Shown in pieces: positions 45,984 to 55,819 of a stretch of DNA of 64,000 nt. Origin of the DNA: Viola odorata (lineage: Eukaryota; Streptophyta; Magnoliopsida; Malpighiales; Violaceae). The stretch spans positions 45,455,656 through 45,519,655 of the forward strand of contig OY829539.1 of the NCBI GenBank assembly GCA_963691705.1, in the 5' to 3' direction. How positions within the stretch are numbered: position 1 is the stretch's first letter; each line of letters opens with the position of its first letter. The translations under genes were made by a program, and so were the position numbers. Under the pieces are notes generated by a model, which saw nothing but the letters and a program-made list of their open reading frames with translations, ran no database searches and was not told the DNA's origin.

Positions 45984-47682
45984 ATGAGGGAGCAAAACAG
46001 GGGGGCAGAACGAGTGACCTACTCCTGTATTAACCTACCCCCGATGGCTAATGATTGGTCCATCAAGACAAACATCATTGCCAACTTAACCAAGTTTCAT
46101 GGCCACTCAAACGAGAATCCGTATAACCATTTGAGGAACCTTCACCTCCAATGTGATACCCTCAAACCAGTAGGAGTAACAATCGAGAGGGCCAAACTGA
46201 AGTCATTTCCTTGGTCTCTCGAAGACTCAGCTAAGAATTGGTTCTATAGCTTGCCCTATAACACCATTGCAACGTGGGGGGACATGTCCGCTGCCTTCCT
46301 AAATAAATATTGGAACGTGACTAAGGCAGGGGCAGCAAGAAAAAAGTTTAGTTTCCGTTCAGCAGAGGGGGGGAGAGAGTTTGAGCGAGTATCATCAAAG
46401 GTTTAGAGACCTTCAAGACATTTGCCCTACCCACGGAGTGGCAGATCATCTTCTAATCCAATACTTCTATGATGGAATGTGTGTAAAGGATAGGGAGAGC
46501 CTAGATTCAGCTGTTGGAGGGGCGCTTCAAGATCTTACACCAACAAGAGCAAAATTACTTCTCCAAACAATGGCTGACAACAACCAAAACAACGCCTCAT
46601 CCGAGAGAAATTCTACACCTTCTTCTTTGAATGCTATAAATGTAGAAAACAAGCTTGATAAGATTACTGACATTTTGATGAATCATTCTACAGGTACCAC
46701 ATCTCAGGTACAAACTACAGTAGCAGCAACCAATCCTATGCCCTCCATTTGCGGGATTTGCCAACAGCTAGATCACCCAACCCATAGTTGTTACATGGTA
46801 GAACAACCCGGCGATCCAGCCCCAATCCCAGTAAATGCAGCGTACGACTACAATCAAGGACAATCTAATGGACAACCTAAATTCCCACATGAGAGTAACC
46901 AATACCCGTGGAGACAACATCCAAATCTAAGGTGGAGACAAGATACACCTCAGCCTAGCCAACCAAATCAACAGCAATACCAACAACAGCCACAACAATC
47001 TCCCATAAATTTCCAACACTTCGTACCCAGACCACCTGGAGCAAATCAATCAAATGCCCCAGTGTTACCTCCTGCACCTCAACCGCTTAAGATTACCGGA
47101 GTCCCTATAGAAGACACATTGCAAAAATTCATGCAGGCAACTCAATCTAGCCTTGCTGAAATGCAAAAAGCTACTCAGTCCAGTATTGTTGAGATGCAGA
47201 AACAAATAGGCCAGCTAACCCAACAAATCCAGCAGCCAGGAACAAGTGGAAAATTACCTTCCACCACCGAGGATAACCCAAGGCACAACGTAAGTGCTAT
47301 TCATCTTAGGAGTGGAAGTGTTCTGCCTGAACGAAAGGGTGCGAAATCAGACCAGGAGGTACATAATCATTCATTTGGAGATGAGGATGTCGATGTGGAC
47401 GAAGAAATTCAAGAAGAAGCTCAGCCGGAACCAATCTTGGCTAAGACGGAGACCAAGACTGATGTTCCAGTCCAAACACAACAGCCGATCTTAGCTAAGC
47501 CAGTGGCTAAGACTGATGAGCAGAGTTTAAAAGCTCTGGAAACAGTAGACATTCCACCTCCTTATCCTCCCAAGTCTTCTAAAAAGAAGAAATTAGACGA
47601 AGCTAAAGAGTTCATGAGCATTTTTGGCAAAGTGGCAGTGAATATTCCTATGCTAGATTTAATTTCTAAAGTACCTTCTTAA
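45984..47682 (+). pseudogene. Element D gag
   Basis: Capsid-type gag. 45984-46406 reads MANDWSIKTNIIANLTKFHG, DSAKNWFYSLP and AFLNKYW. A frameshift in a run of seven G near 46366 moves the reading to 46381-47682 (YHQRFRDLQDICPTHGVADH, LIQYFYDGM, then a knuckle CGICQQLDHPTHSC, CX2CX4HX4C, at about 46750). A Gln/Pro-rich linker and an acidic segment follow. The frame is lost at about 47682 by a stop plus a one-base deletion just before the protease. Confidence 0.85.
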
Positions 47683-47689
47683 GCAAGTT

Positions 47690-48476
47690 TTTGAAAGAAC
47701 TTTGCACTAACAAAAGGAAACTTGCAGGTGTTGAGAGAGTGAATCTTTTGCAGAGTGTTTCTTCAGTACTTTAAAGCAAACTACCGGAGAAATGTGGAGA
47801 TCAAGGAACCTTCACCAACCCTTGTAAAATTGGGAACAAAATAGTGGAAAAGGCCCTTTGCGATTTAGGGGCTGGGATCAACGTAATGTCCTTAAAGGAA
47901 TACGAAGCATTGCAAATAGGACCCATGAAAGAGACACAGGTGGTGATTCAACTAGCTGACCGAACCGTGATCCATCCTAAGGGTTTGGTAGAGGACGTTC
48001 TCGTCCAAGTCAATAACTTTATATACCCTGTGGATTTTTATATTGTTGAAATGGATGCTGATTTACCTTCTTGTACCACTAATGTGCTCTTAGGTAGACC
48101 TTTCCTTAGGTCTGCTAGAGCAAAGATAGACGTTTATGAAGGTAGTATTATTTTGGAATTCTTTGGGAGCACGATTAAGTTCGACATGAAGGAGGGATTA
48201 AATTATCATAACGAGACACATAGTGTTAATTTTATTGATATCTTATACCCTATTGAAGAAGAGACTGCAGACTTAAATGCTACTGACCCACTTGATTTTG
48301 TCTTAAGCAGAAGTGTCTCATCTAAGACGCTGGAACAAATGGAAGACCGAGTAGGGAACCGAGAAGACCTTATGGAGATCTTAACGGATCTTCATGAGAC
48401 CGAACCAGTAAAGGAAACCATGCCTTGCCCATTGTTTAGTATGTCTAACTCTGAGACCTTACCATCTATTGTGTAG
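47690..48476 (+). pseudogene. Element D aspartic protease
   Basis: [16 protein letters not shown] contains the Athila-type active site (D-L-G-A in place of D-T-G). TQVVIQLADRTVIHPKG and LLGRPFLRSARAKIDVYEG follow. The open part is 47844-48476. A TAG at about 48474, where Gln is expected from comparison, separates it from RT. Confidence 0.8.
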
Positions 48477-48479
48477 GCA

Positions 48480-50545
48480 CCCGAGCTTGATCTTAAGGAG
48501 TTAGCAGAACACCTTAAGTATGCCTATCTGGGCCAAGACAAAACCCTCCCAGTAATAATCTCAGCTAAGCTTTCTAACGAAGAAGAGACAAGATTGACAA
48601 GCATTTTGAAGGAACATAAAGAGGCTATTGGATGGACCTTAGCAGACATCAAGGGCATATCATCAACCATTTGCACCCACAAAATTCATGTGGAAGAGGA
48701 TAAGAAAACTATTAGACAACCCTAAAGGAGGCTAAACCCTCCGATGATGGAAGTTGTCAAGAAAGAAATCATTAAATTACTTGATGCTGGAATTATATAC
48801 CCAATCTCTGATAGTTCATGGGTTTCCCCTGTGCAGGTTGTGCCTAAAAAGACAGGTACTACCGTGACTGAAGGTGAAGATGGAGTAAAAAGAACCACGA
48901 GAATTCAGAATGGATGGAGAGTCTGCATAGACTACCACAGACTTAACCAAGTCACGAGGAAAGATCACTTTTCATTACCATTCATTGACCAAATGGTGGA
49001 AAGATTGACTGGGAAGTCCCATTACTGTTTCTTGGACGGATATTCGGGATTTCATCAAATCCCAGTGGCATTAGAAGATCAAGAGAAGACGACATTTACA
49101 TGTTCCTTCGGAACCTTTGCGTATAGGAGGATGCCATTCGGATTGTGCAATGCACCAGCCACCTTTCAAAGGTGTATGGTTAGTATCTTTTCAGACTATG
49201 TGGAAAAAGGTATTGAAGTATTTATGGATGACTTCACCGTCTATGGTGATAATTTTGATAAATGCTTAACGACACTGAAACATATTTTGAAAAGGTGTGT
49301 GACCGCTAACCTCGTTCTTAACTATGAAAAATGTCATTTCATGGTTGAACAAAGTATTGTCTTAGGTCATGTAGTTTCTAAGAAAGGTATAGAAGTTGAC
49401 CAGGCTAAGATTGACGTTATCAAAACCTTGCCCTACCCCTCATGCGTGCGTGAGGTTAGAAGTTTTCTAGGCCATGCAGGGTTTTACCGCAGGTTTATCA
49501 AAGATTTCTCGAAGATAGCGGAACCAATGTGCAAACTCTTGCAAAAGGAAGTGGACTTCGATTTTGACGAATCTTGCCAAGAAGCGTTTGACAAGGTCAA
49601 AGAGAAACTCACATCAGCCCCAATCATCCAAGCACCGGATTGGAACTTGCCATTCGAATTGATGTGTGATGCTAGTAACTCAGCTGTTGGTGCGGTTCTA
49701 GGGCAAAGTAATGGTAGAGATCCACACGTGATCTACTACGCCTCTAAGATGCTTGACGATGCGCAAAAGAACTATACCACAACGGAGAAGGAATTGTTCG
49801 CAATAATCTTCACTTTGGACAAATTCAGATCGTATTTGTTGGGAACAAAAGTCATAGTCTTTTCTGACCATGCAGCCTTAAGGTACCTCTTGACAAAAGC
49901 CGAATCTAAGCCAAGACTGATCCGCTGGGTTTTACTTTTGCAGGAACATAATTTGGAGATTAAGGATAAAGCAGGAAAGAAGAACTTAGTTGCAGACCAC
50001 CTAAGTAGATGCTTTGTAAAGGCCGATTCAGAACCAATCAGAGATGATTTCCCAGACGAACATCTATTTGCCGTCCAGGTAATTAGACCATGGTTTATCG
50101 ACCTAGTCAATTTCTTAGCCACGGGTAAACACCATGGAGACCTAACGGCTCAAGAAAAGGTTAAGATTAAGCACGACAACAAGTATTTCGTTTGGGATGA
50201 TCCTTATCTTTGGAAAATCAGATCTGATCAGTTGATTAGAAGATGCATTCCTGAAACTGAAATCCCATCGGTTTTGAGATTTTGTCATTCTTATGCATGT
50301 GGTGGACATTTTGGAGCTAAGAGGACAGCCTTAAAAGTCCTAGAGTCAGGATTTTATTGGCCCACCCTATTCCATGATAGTTATATATTTTGTAAGACAT
50401 GTCCTGAATGCCAAAAGATAGGAAACATAAGCGCTAGAAATCAAATGACCATGAATGTTATATTAAATTGTGAGATTTTTGATCTATGGGGCCATTTCCT
50501 ATGTCGGATGGAAAACAATATATATTGCTTGTTGTGGATTACGTG
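48480..50545 (+). pseudogene. Element D reverse transcriptase-RNase H-integrase (5' part)
   Basis: The frame is open from 48744 and is preceded, after a TAA at about 48722 (expected Gln in RQPxRRLNPPM), by TLPVIISAKL and IGWTLADIKGISS. RT blocks are [27 protein letters not shown], the catalytic [10 protein letters not shown] (49216-49243) and [13 protein letters not shown]. RNase H reads [14 protein letters not shown] and [13 protein letters not shown]. The integrase zinc region reads [10 protein letters not shown] ... CKTCPECQK. The frame stays open for a few dozen codons after 50480 by chance; the integrase core is damaged just before the hAT insertion (DLWGHFLCR in place of the usual WGIDFMGP). 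Confidence 0.9.
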
Positions 50546-50790
50546 TAGGGTTGGCAATTTCCGCCCGCGGGCATGGATACCCATCGGATACCCGCAATTG
50601 CGGGTGTGTATTACCCGCAATTTGTGGGTATTTTGCGGGTATGGATTTACCCACGCCAGCAAAGTGCGGGTATGGATGCGGGTATGGATAATGCTTACCC
50701 GCTCCAATACCCGCACTAAATACCCGCAAAATGCGGGTATGGATACCCCCAATAATACCCGCAAAATATATATACATATCATAAATTTGT
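50546..50790. repeat. Left terminus and subterminal repeats of hAT element H
   Basis: The 13-bp TIR is followed by more than ten GCGGGTA or TACCCGC words in both orientations, up to about 50765. Confidence 0.85.
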
Positions 50791-51014
50791 ACCATTACTT
50801 GCATATGCACATTGTGCAGTCTAACCTTGTTTCCATCTAACACCACAAAACTTAAAAATAAAAGTCATTGATGAACAATCCAACCTCTAGCATATTGGTC
50901 TGCCAAAACCCTCCATAAAAATGAAACTTGAATCCATTAAAGAACAACATCTTGAATCCATTAAAGAACAACATCAAGCAAGAAAGAATGCATAGCTAAC
51001 AAGAATTTTCAAAG

Positions 51015-51650
51015 CTAAAGGACATGATCAATTATTCCTCGTTGATAATCTTCATATCTATCCAACCGCGCATTGAGATTTGACTCAATTTGATCAATTC
51101 GAGCAATAATAGCTCCACGTCCTTTAAAATAACACAAACCAGCATTTGGTACACCTAAAATTCTGCATATCATCTCAATATCAACCATAACAGGTTTTCC
51201 AAAAATCTTAGAAGTTATACTACAACTAGCTGGATCTTCTTTCATGCTTGATTCCAAATTCACATAGAAAGTTCTGACAAGCACAAGACTAAAATCTTGA
51301 CAAATTTCTACAGCCCTAGTCCATCCTTGGACATCCAATAATCCATGTAGAGCACATTTAATCATATTTTCCATATCAAACACACGTGGTATGATAATCT
51401 GAGCAGTAGCAAAATAATTCTTATAGTATAAGAATGTACGCTTACTTGTGAAAAAGATTGGATCAAAGGTGGGAGGTGGAACATAGAATCGGGAATTTGT
51501 GGCAGCTAGGACAACGAATTCATCTTCTTCAGCTGCGGGAGGAAGAGGATTTGAAGACGACGACCCGAGTAGCAGACGTGGACTTTCGCGTTGAGCCCTT
51601 TTCTCCATGTATCCACCTCGAGTACGTTTGGAAGAGGAGTCTCCTACCAT
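51015..51650 (-). CDS. Fragment of a plant retrotransposon ORF (putative plant transposon protein domain)
   Basis: 211 codons. The N-terminus is basic and Ser-rich (SSSKRTRGGYMEKRAQRESP). The middle, LVLVRTFYVNLESSMKEDP then GKPVMVDIEMICRILGVPN, resembles the domain found in Athila-type and related plant elements, in which a VREFYANL-like block precedes a variable strand and an LGIP-like block. The protein stops soon after, shorter than full family members, so it is probably truncated. Low-confidence family call; no function known. Confidence 0.45.
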   Translation of the reverse strand: MVGDSSSKRTRGGYMEKRAQRESPRLLLGSSSSNPLPPAAEEDEFVVLAATNSRFYVPPPTFDPIFFTSKRTFLYYKNYFATAQIIIPRVFDMENMIKCALHGLLDVQGWTRAVEICQDFSLVLVRTFYVNLESSMKEDPASCSITSKIFGKPVMVDIEMICRILGVPNAGLCYFKGRGAIIARIDQIESNLNARLDRYEDYQRGIIDHVL

Positions 51651-51899
51651 ATTTAGTGAAAAGCTTGGAGATTTGAGGGTAAAAATACGGAAGAGTAAGT
51701 TAGGGTTCCGGAATTGGGAATTTCGGATTGGGTGGACATGTAGTGGTTAAGAATTTAAATTGATTGATGGGTTTTGGTTATGGATGTGTAAGGAGTGATT
51801 TCCTAAATTTTGGGATGATTTGGAGGTGATTTGGGTGGTTTTTTATGGATTGGGTGATTTGGAGTTTGAGGAGAGAGGGACTAAAAGAGAGAAGACGCG

Positions 51900-52010
51900 G
51901 GGCAATGCTGAAGAAAAAATGAAGGCTTGCGCCTTGCAGCCCCTTTATACCCGCGAGGCGTCAAGACGCCATGGCTTTTCATGTGGCGTCATGACGCCTC
52001 GCTCTGGATG
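51900..52010. repeat. Left copy of a direct repeat with GGCGTCATGACGCC palindromes
   Basis: It contains GGCGTCAAGACGCC (51957-51970) and the perfect palindrome GGCGTCATGACGCC (51985-51998), preceded by an AAGGCTTGCGCCTT word and TATA. A similar arrangement occurs at 53970-54075. Confidence 0.7.
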
Positions 52011-52019
52011 AAAAAATGA

Positions 52020-52925
52020 ATTACATTTCGATTTTTTACACAATTTTTGGATCCTAAAATTATATGAATATCATTTTAAATTATATATAATCATTTTAAT
52101 ATTTTATATGTTTTGTATCATAAAATGTAAAGATTTATCATTGTAAAAAATTAAGATGCCCTCAATTTTTCACTACATTCCAATTTTTTACACGATTTTT
52201 GGATCCTAAAATTATATGAATATCATTTTAAATTATATATAATCATTTTAATACTTTATATGTTTTGTATCATAAAATGTAAAGATTTATCATTGTAAAA
52301 AATTAAAATGCCATCATTTTCTCACTACATTCTAATTTTTTACATGATTTTTGGATCCTAAAATTATATGAATATCATTTTAAATTATATATAATTAGTT
52401 TAATATTTTATATGTTTTGTATCATAAAATGTAAAGATTTATCATTGTAAAAAATTAAAATGTCCTCATTTTCTCACTACATTCCAATTTTTTACACGAT
52501 TTTTGGATCCTAAAATTATATGAATATCATTTTAAATTATATATAATCATTTTAATACTTTATATGTTTTGTATCATAAAATGTAAAGATTTATCATTGT
52601 AAAAAATTAAAATGCCCTCATTTTCTCACTACATTCCAATTTTTTACACGATTTTTGGATCCTAAAATTATATGAATATCATTTTAAATTATATATAATC
52701 ATTTTAATACTTTATATGTTTTGTATCATAAAATGTAAAGATTTATCATTGTAAAAAATTAAAATGCCCTCATTTTCTCACTACATTCCAATTTTTTACA
52801 CGATTTTTGGATCCTAAAATTATATGAATATCATTTTAAATTATATATAATCATTTTAATATTTTATATGTTTTGTATCATAAAATGTTAAAGATTTATC
52901 ATTGAAAAAAAATTAAAATGCCCTC
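52020..52925. repeat. 152-bp AT-rich tandem array, six copies
   Basis: GGATCCTAAAATTATATGAA marks each unit at 52049, 52201, 52353, 52505, 52657 and 52809, an exact 152-bp period. Copies are nearly identical, so amplification is recent. Confidence 0.95.
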
Positions 52926-53625
52926 ATTCTAGTATTTGAATATTCTAATACTTCTATTTTTAAAAATATATAGTCATTTTAATCTTTATATGTTTTGTAT
53001 CATAAAATGTAAAGATTTATCATACTAAAATATGAAATATCGCTAGAATATGTTAGGCTCGTAAGGCGTAAGTCATATTTGTTTAACGTACTTCTTACAT
53101 TTGAATATTCTAATACTTCTATTTTTAAAAATATATAGTCATTTTAATCTTTTTATGTTTTGTATCAATAAAATGTAAAGATTTATCATACTAAAATATG
53201 AAATATCGCATTATCGCTAGAATATGTTAGGCTCGTAAGACGTAAGTCATATTTGTTTAACGTACTTCTTACATTTGAATATTCTAATACTTCTATTTTT
53301 AAAAATATAGTCATTTTAATCTTTATATGTTTTGTATCATAAAATGTAAAGATTTATCATACTAAAATATGAAATATCGCATTATCACTAGAATATGTTA
53401 GGCTCGTAAGACGTAAGTCATATTTGTTTAACGTACTTCTTACATTTGAATATTCTAATACTTCTATTTTTAAAAATATATAGTCATTTTAATCTTTATA
53501 TGTTTTGTATCATAAAATGTAAAGATTTATCATACTAAAATATGAAATATCGCTAAAATATGTTAGGCTCGTAAGTCGTAAGTCATATTTGTTTAACGTA
53601 CTCCTTACACTTGAATATTCTAATA
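52926..53625. repeat. 164-175 bp tandem array, about four copies
   Basis: GAATATTCTAATACTTCTAT starts units at 52938, 53103, 53278 and 53449, with a partial copy at 53613. It shares TTTATATGTTTTGTATCATA and AATGTAAAGATTTATCA with the 152-bp array, so the two arrays are related. Confidence 0.9.
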
Positions 53626-53629
53626 TTAT

Positions 53630-53687
53630 CAAAACGGTGTGTTTAACACCAAAACGGCGTCGTTTTGATGTTAAACACGTCATTTTG
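53630..53687. repeat. 58-bp imperfect inverted repeat
   Basis: Two 29-base arms match at 24 positions, centred on AAAACGGCGTCGTTTT (53651-53666). All five mismatches are transitions. Confidence 0.8.
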
Positions 53688-53969
53688 GTCTCCTCTCTAC
53701 AAATATTAACAGCCTAAAAATATTAACACAAGTCTAACCCTAAAAATAAGCATAGCAGCAGGCAACAACCAGTCGTCCTCCTCTCTACTCTCTAGTCTCC
53801 TCAAATCGACGTTCGTCCATCTTGTCTTCGTCTCTCTAACTCTCTCAAATGACCAATCATTCCCCTCATCTTGCTCTTGCATTGGGTCAAACAGGTTTAA
53901 TTACTTATGTGTTGATAATGTGATTTAAATTTTATGGGTAAACTGTGTTTGAGCTAGGAAGAACCGTAG

Positions 53970-54075
53970 GAGCTAGGAAAAAGAAAGGCTTTTGCCTTAC
54001 CATATATATCCAGGCGTCATGACGCCTTGAATGGGATGGTCCCAGGCGACATGACGCCTGGGTTGATACTTTGAT
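53970..54075. repeat. Right copy of the GGCGTCATGACGCC direct repeat
   Basis: It contains GGCGTCATGACGCC (54013-54026) and GGCGACATGACGCC (54045-54058), preceded by AAAGGCTTTTGCCTT and a TATATAT word, in the same order as at 51900-52010. Confidence 0.7.
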
Positions 54076-54135
54076 CAAAATCTCCAAGATTTTCCTGTTA
54101 TTTCATTCAGTATTATCTTGTTTGTAGATATAAAT

Positions 54136-54306
54136 ATAATGGAAAATCAAGAACACCCGTATGAAGCAATCCAATTGGGTTCACATAGTGCTACACAAGT
54201 GGGAAGTTCCAATCCAATTGATCATACTCAATCATCCACACAACACTCAACACCCGCTGAAGAAGACTCCAGTTTTGCTTCGTCTTCATTTTATCCACGT
54301 AGCTGA
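54136..54306 (+). pseudogene. Possible first exon of a hAT transposase
   Basis: The frame from ATG at 54139 reads MENQEHPYEAIQLG, then a Ser/Thr/Gln-rich stretch ending at 54306. A short polar, Ser/Thr-rich start is usual for plant hAT transposases before the BED zinc finger, but neither finger nor catalytic region follows. The call rests on position and composition only. Confidence 0.25.
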
Positions 54307-54404
54307 TACTTGGTAATGAGAAAAGATAATCTTCCATGTATCTGAGAACTAGATGGAGCATGACATTGCTATTCAATTTTGAACGGTACTCACGTTTATA
54401 TTTC

Positions 54405-54706
54405 TTTAAAGGTTTGCAGAGATGGAAGCAACATTTGTGGAGATGCTGGGTGTTGAGAATTATGAGCCTGACGTATGAACAATGAACTCCACACTCCAAG
54501 CCTTTGGTGGTAGTGGGCAATTAGTAATGATGGAGAAGTGTTACGAGAAGTTTCAGAGGGTTGGGATCGAAGCCAACATTAAGACCTTCAATGTCCTTCT
54601 AGATTCATATGGAAAAGCTGGAGAGTATGACAAAATGATTGCAGTGATGGAATACATGCAGAGAAAGAGGATGAGAATCAAACCAGTGTCAATTTCAAGA
54701 GTATGA
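54405..54706 (+). pseudogene. Captured fragment of a pentatricopeptide repeat (PPR) gene
   Basis: It reads MEATFVEMLG, then MNSTLQAFGGSGQLVMMEKC, then IKTFNVLLDSYGKAGEYDKM and MEYMQRKRM, about two P-class PPR motifs (35-residue helical repeats that bind organellar RNA). A TGA at about 54476 replaces the expected Trp. The fragment ends after an Arg/Lys-rich stretch, with no further repeats and no targeting peptide. It was presumably picked up from a host gene by the hAT element. Confidence 0.75.
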
Positions 54707-54825
54707 CAAAATGACTACAGGTATAATAATAAATATAATTTTATTTATTCAGTTTTGAACTTATACATAAGCATTTAAGCATCTTATTTATTTATGTGTT
54801 TACATTCGAAGGTTGTGGTGCCGGA

Positions 54826-55208
54826 TCTGCCGAATGTCTAGATTATCAAGATACTGACACTGAAGACAATGAGTTATGAAGTTATTGGTGATGTAATGGA
54901 TTGCGGATTGGTAATGATGAACAGATTCAAAAGAAAAGCCTTGAGGGTAAGTTCACCATTCACATGAATTTACCATTCTCTTCTCTTTATTTGACAGCTT
55001 TTTTACGCCAAAATTAATTATACTGGCAATTCTTTATTAGGTTATTGCTGATTTCTTATCCAATGAAGAGGTTGAAGACATTAAAGTAATGTTCAAGAAG
55101 ATGGACACTGATAATGATGGGGTTGTTTCAATGGAGGAACTGAAAGCTGGTCTCCGAAATTTTGGCTCCCAGTTTGCAGAGGCTGATGTTCAAATGTTTA
55201 TTGAGGCT
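54826..55208 (+). pseudogene. Captured fragment of a calcium-dependent protein kinase (CDPK) gene, intron retained
   Basis: The end of one exon (to 54946) encodes MMNRFKRKALR from the autoinhibitory junction. A 94-bp intron follows (54947-55040, GT...AG), then a 168-nt exon (55041-55208) encoding IKVMFKKMDTDNDGVVSMEE, the first EF hand (D-x-D-x-D-G loop), and an LKAGLRNFGS segment, ending at a GT splice donor. The wording fits the CPK13 subgroup. The kinase domain and the remaining EF hands are absent. The intron shows capture from genomic DNA, not from mRNA. The upstream part of the first exon is damaged (stop near 54840). Confidence 0.8.
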
Positions 55209-55379
55209 GTAAGCACGCTTTCTTTATGTTCTTTACTTTTTCTCTCTTATTAAATGACTGACAAGAAACAAGTACCTGAATCGTGAATGTGAGACAACTA
55301 CTTTTTCTCTGTAATGGATTGGGGATTGCGATTGTGCAAACTTTTATTCATTCGGCGCGTAGAAGAATTTGTGTTAAGA

Positions 55380-55541
55380 AATTTGCGGGTACCCGCGGGT
55401 AATCCGCGGGTATAATTTGTCTCCTTTTACCCGCTCCGCGCGGGTGCGGGTGCGGGTGCGGGTATGGATTACCCGCAAATTTGCGGGTGCGGGTATGGAT
55501 AGTGCCTTACCCGCTCCATACCCGCTCCATTGCCAACCCTA
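55380..55541. repeat. Right terminus and subterminal repeats of hAT element H
   Basis: GCGGGTA, CGGGTGCGGGTGCGGG and TACCCGC words lead to the terminal ATTGCCAACCCTA. Confidence 0.85.
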
Positions 55542-55690
55542 ATTACGTGTCTAAATGGATAGAAGCTAAGGCAACTAGGACCAATGATGTTAGAACTGTT
55601 GTTTCATTTTTGAAAACTAACATTTTGAACAGATTTGGCGTGCCTAGGGGGACATTAGTGACCGAGGCACACATTTTTGCAATAGTATTA
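55542..55690 (+). pseudogene. Integrase core of element D, continued after the hAT insertion
   Basis: Starting in the duplicated ATTACGTG, the frame reads the segment that follows the first catalytic Asp in integrases (SKWIEAKATRTNDVRTVVSF, then LKTNILNRFGVPR). The second catalytic block is scrambled by small indels after 55645, and similarity ends at about 55690. Confidence 0.85.
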
Positions 55691-55819
55691 GGGTCAATAG
55701 TATAAAACCCCCCTGAACTATCGCGAAAAACAAATACCTCCCCTGGACTATCAACTTTTTATTCGACCTCCCTGGGACTTAAAGTCAACCCATTGTAGGT
55801 CCATGGCAGGGCCGTCGCA
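55691..55819. other. Unexplained segment between elements D and E
   Basis: It contains two similar phrases, CCCCCCTGAACTATCGCG and CCTCCCCTGGACTATCAA, that read like the end of a repetitive element. No gene and no clear boundary. Confidence 0.4.

Larger units (their letters stand above)
50546..55541. mobile_element. Element H: non-autonomous hAT transposon carrying gene fragments (4996 bp)
   Basis: Terminal inverted repeats TAGGGTTGGCAAT (50546-50558) and ATTGCCAACCCTA (55529-55541) are perfect over 13 bp and flanked by the 8-bp target duplication ATTACGTG (50538-50545 and 55542-55549). Both ends carry many GCGGGTA/TACCCGC words, which are likely transposase-binding subterminal repeats. TIR type and 8-bp duplication are hallmarks of hAT elements. 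No hAT transposase core or dimerisation domain is seen. Cargo comprises a retroelement-like ORF, two AT-rich tandem arrays, a PPR gene fragment and a CDPK gene fragment. Confidence 0.92.
44137..55690 (+). mobile_element. Element D: Athila-type retrotransposon interrupted by hAT element H
   Basis: Plus strand: 5' LTR (44137-45697), tRNA-Asp-type primer site (45703), gag, protease, RT, RNase H and integrase. The integrase is interrupted at 50545 by element H and resumes at 55542 for about 150 bases. The rest of the integrase and the 3' LTR are gone, replaced at about 55690 by an unexplained segment and then element E. Confidence 0.9.

Noticed and set aside
50441..50846. Minus-strand frames over the left hAT end
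   Set aside because: They are translations of GCGGGTA subterminal repeats.
52020..53625. Regularly spaced repeats that might suggest a CRISPR array
   Set aside because: Units are head-to-tail with no unique spacers and lie in a plant transposon.
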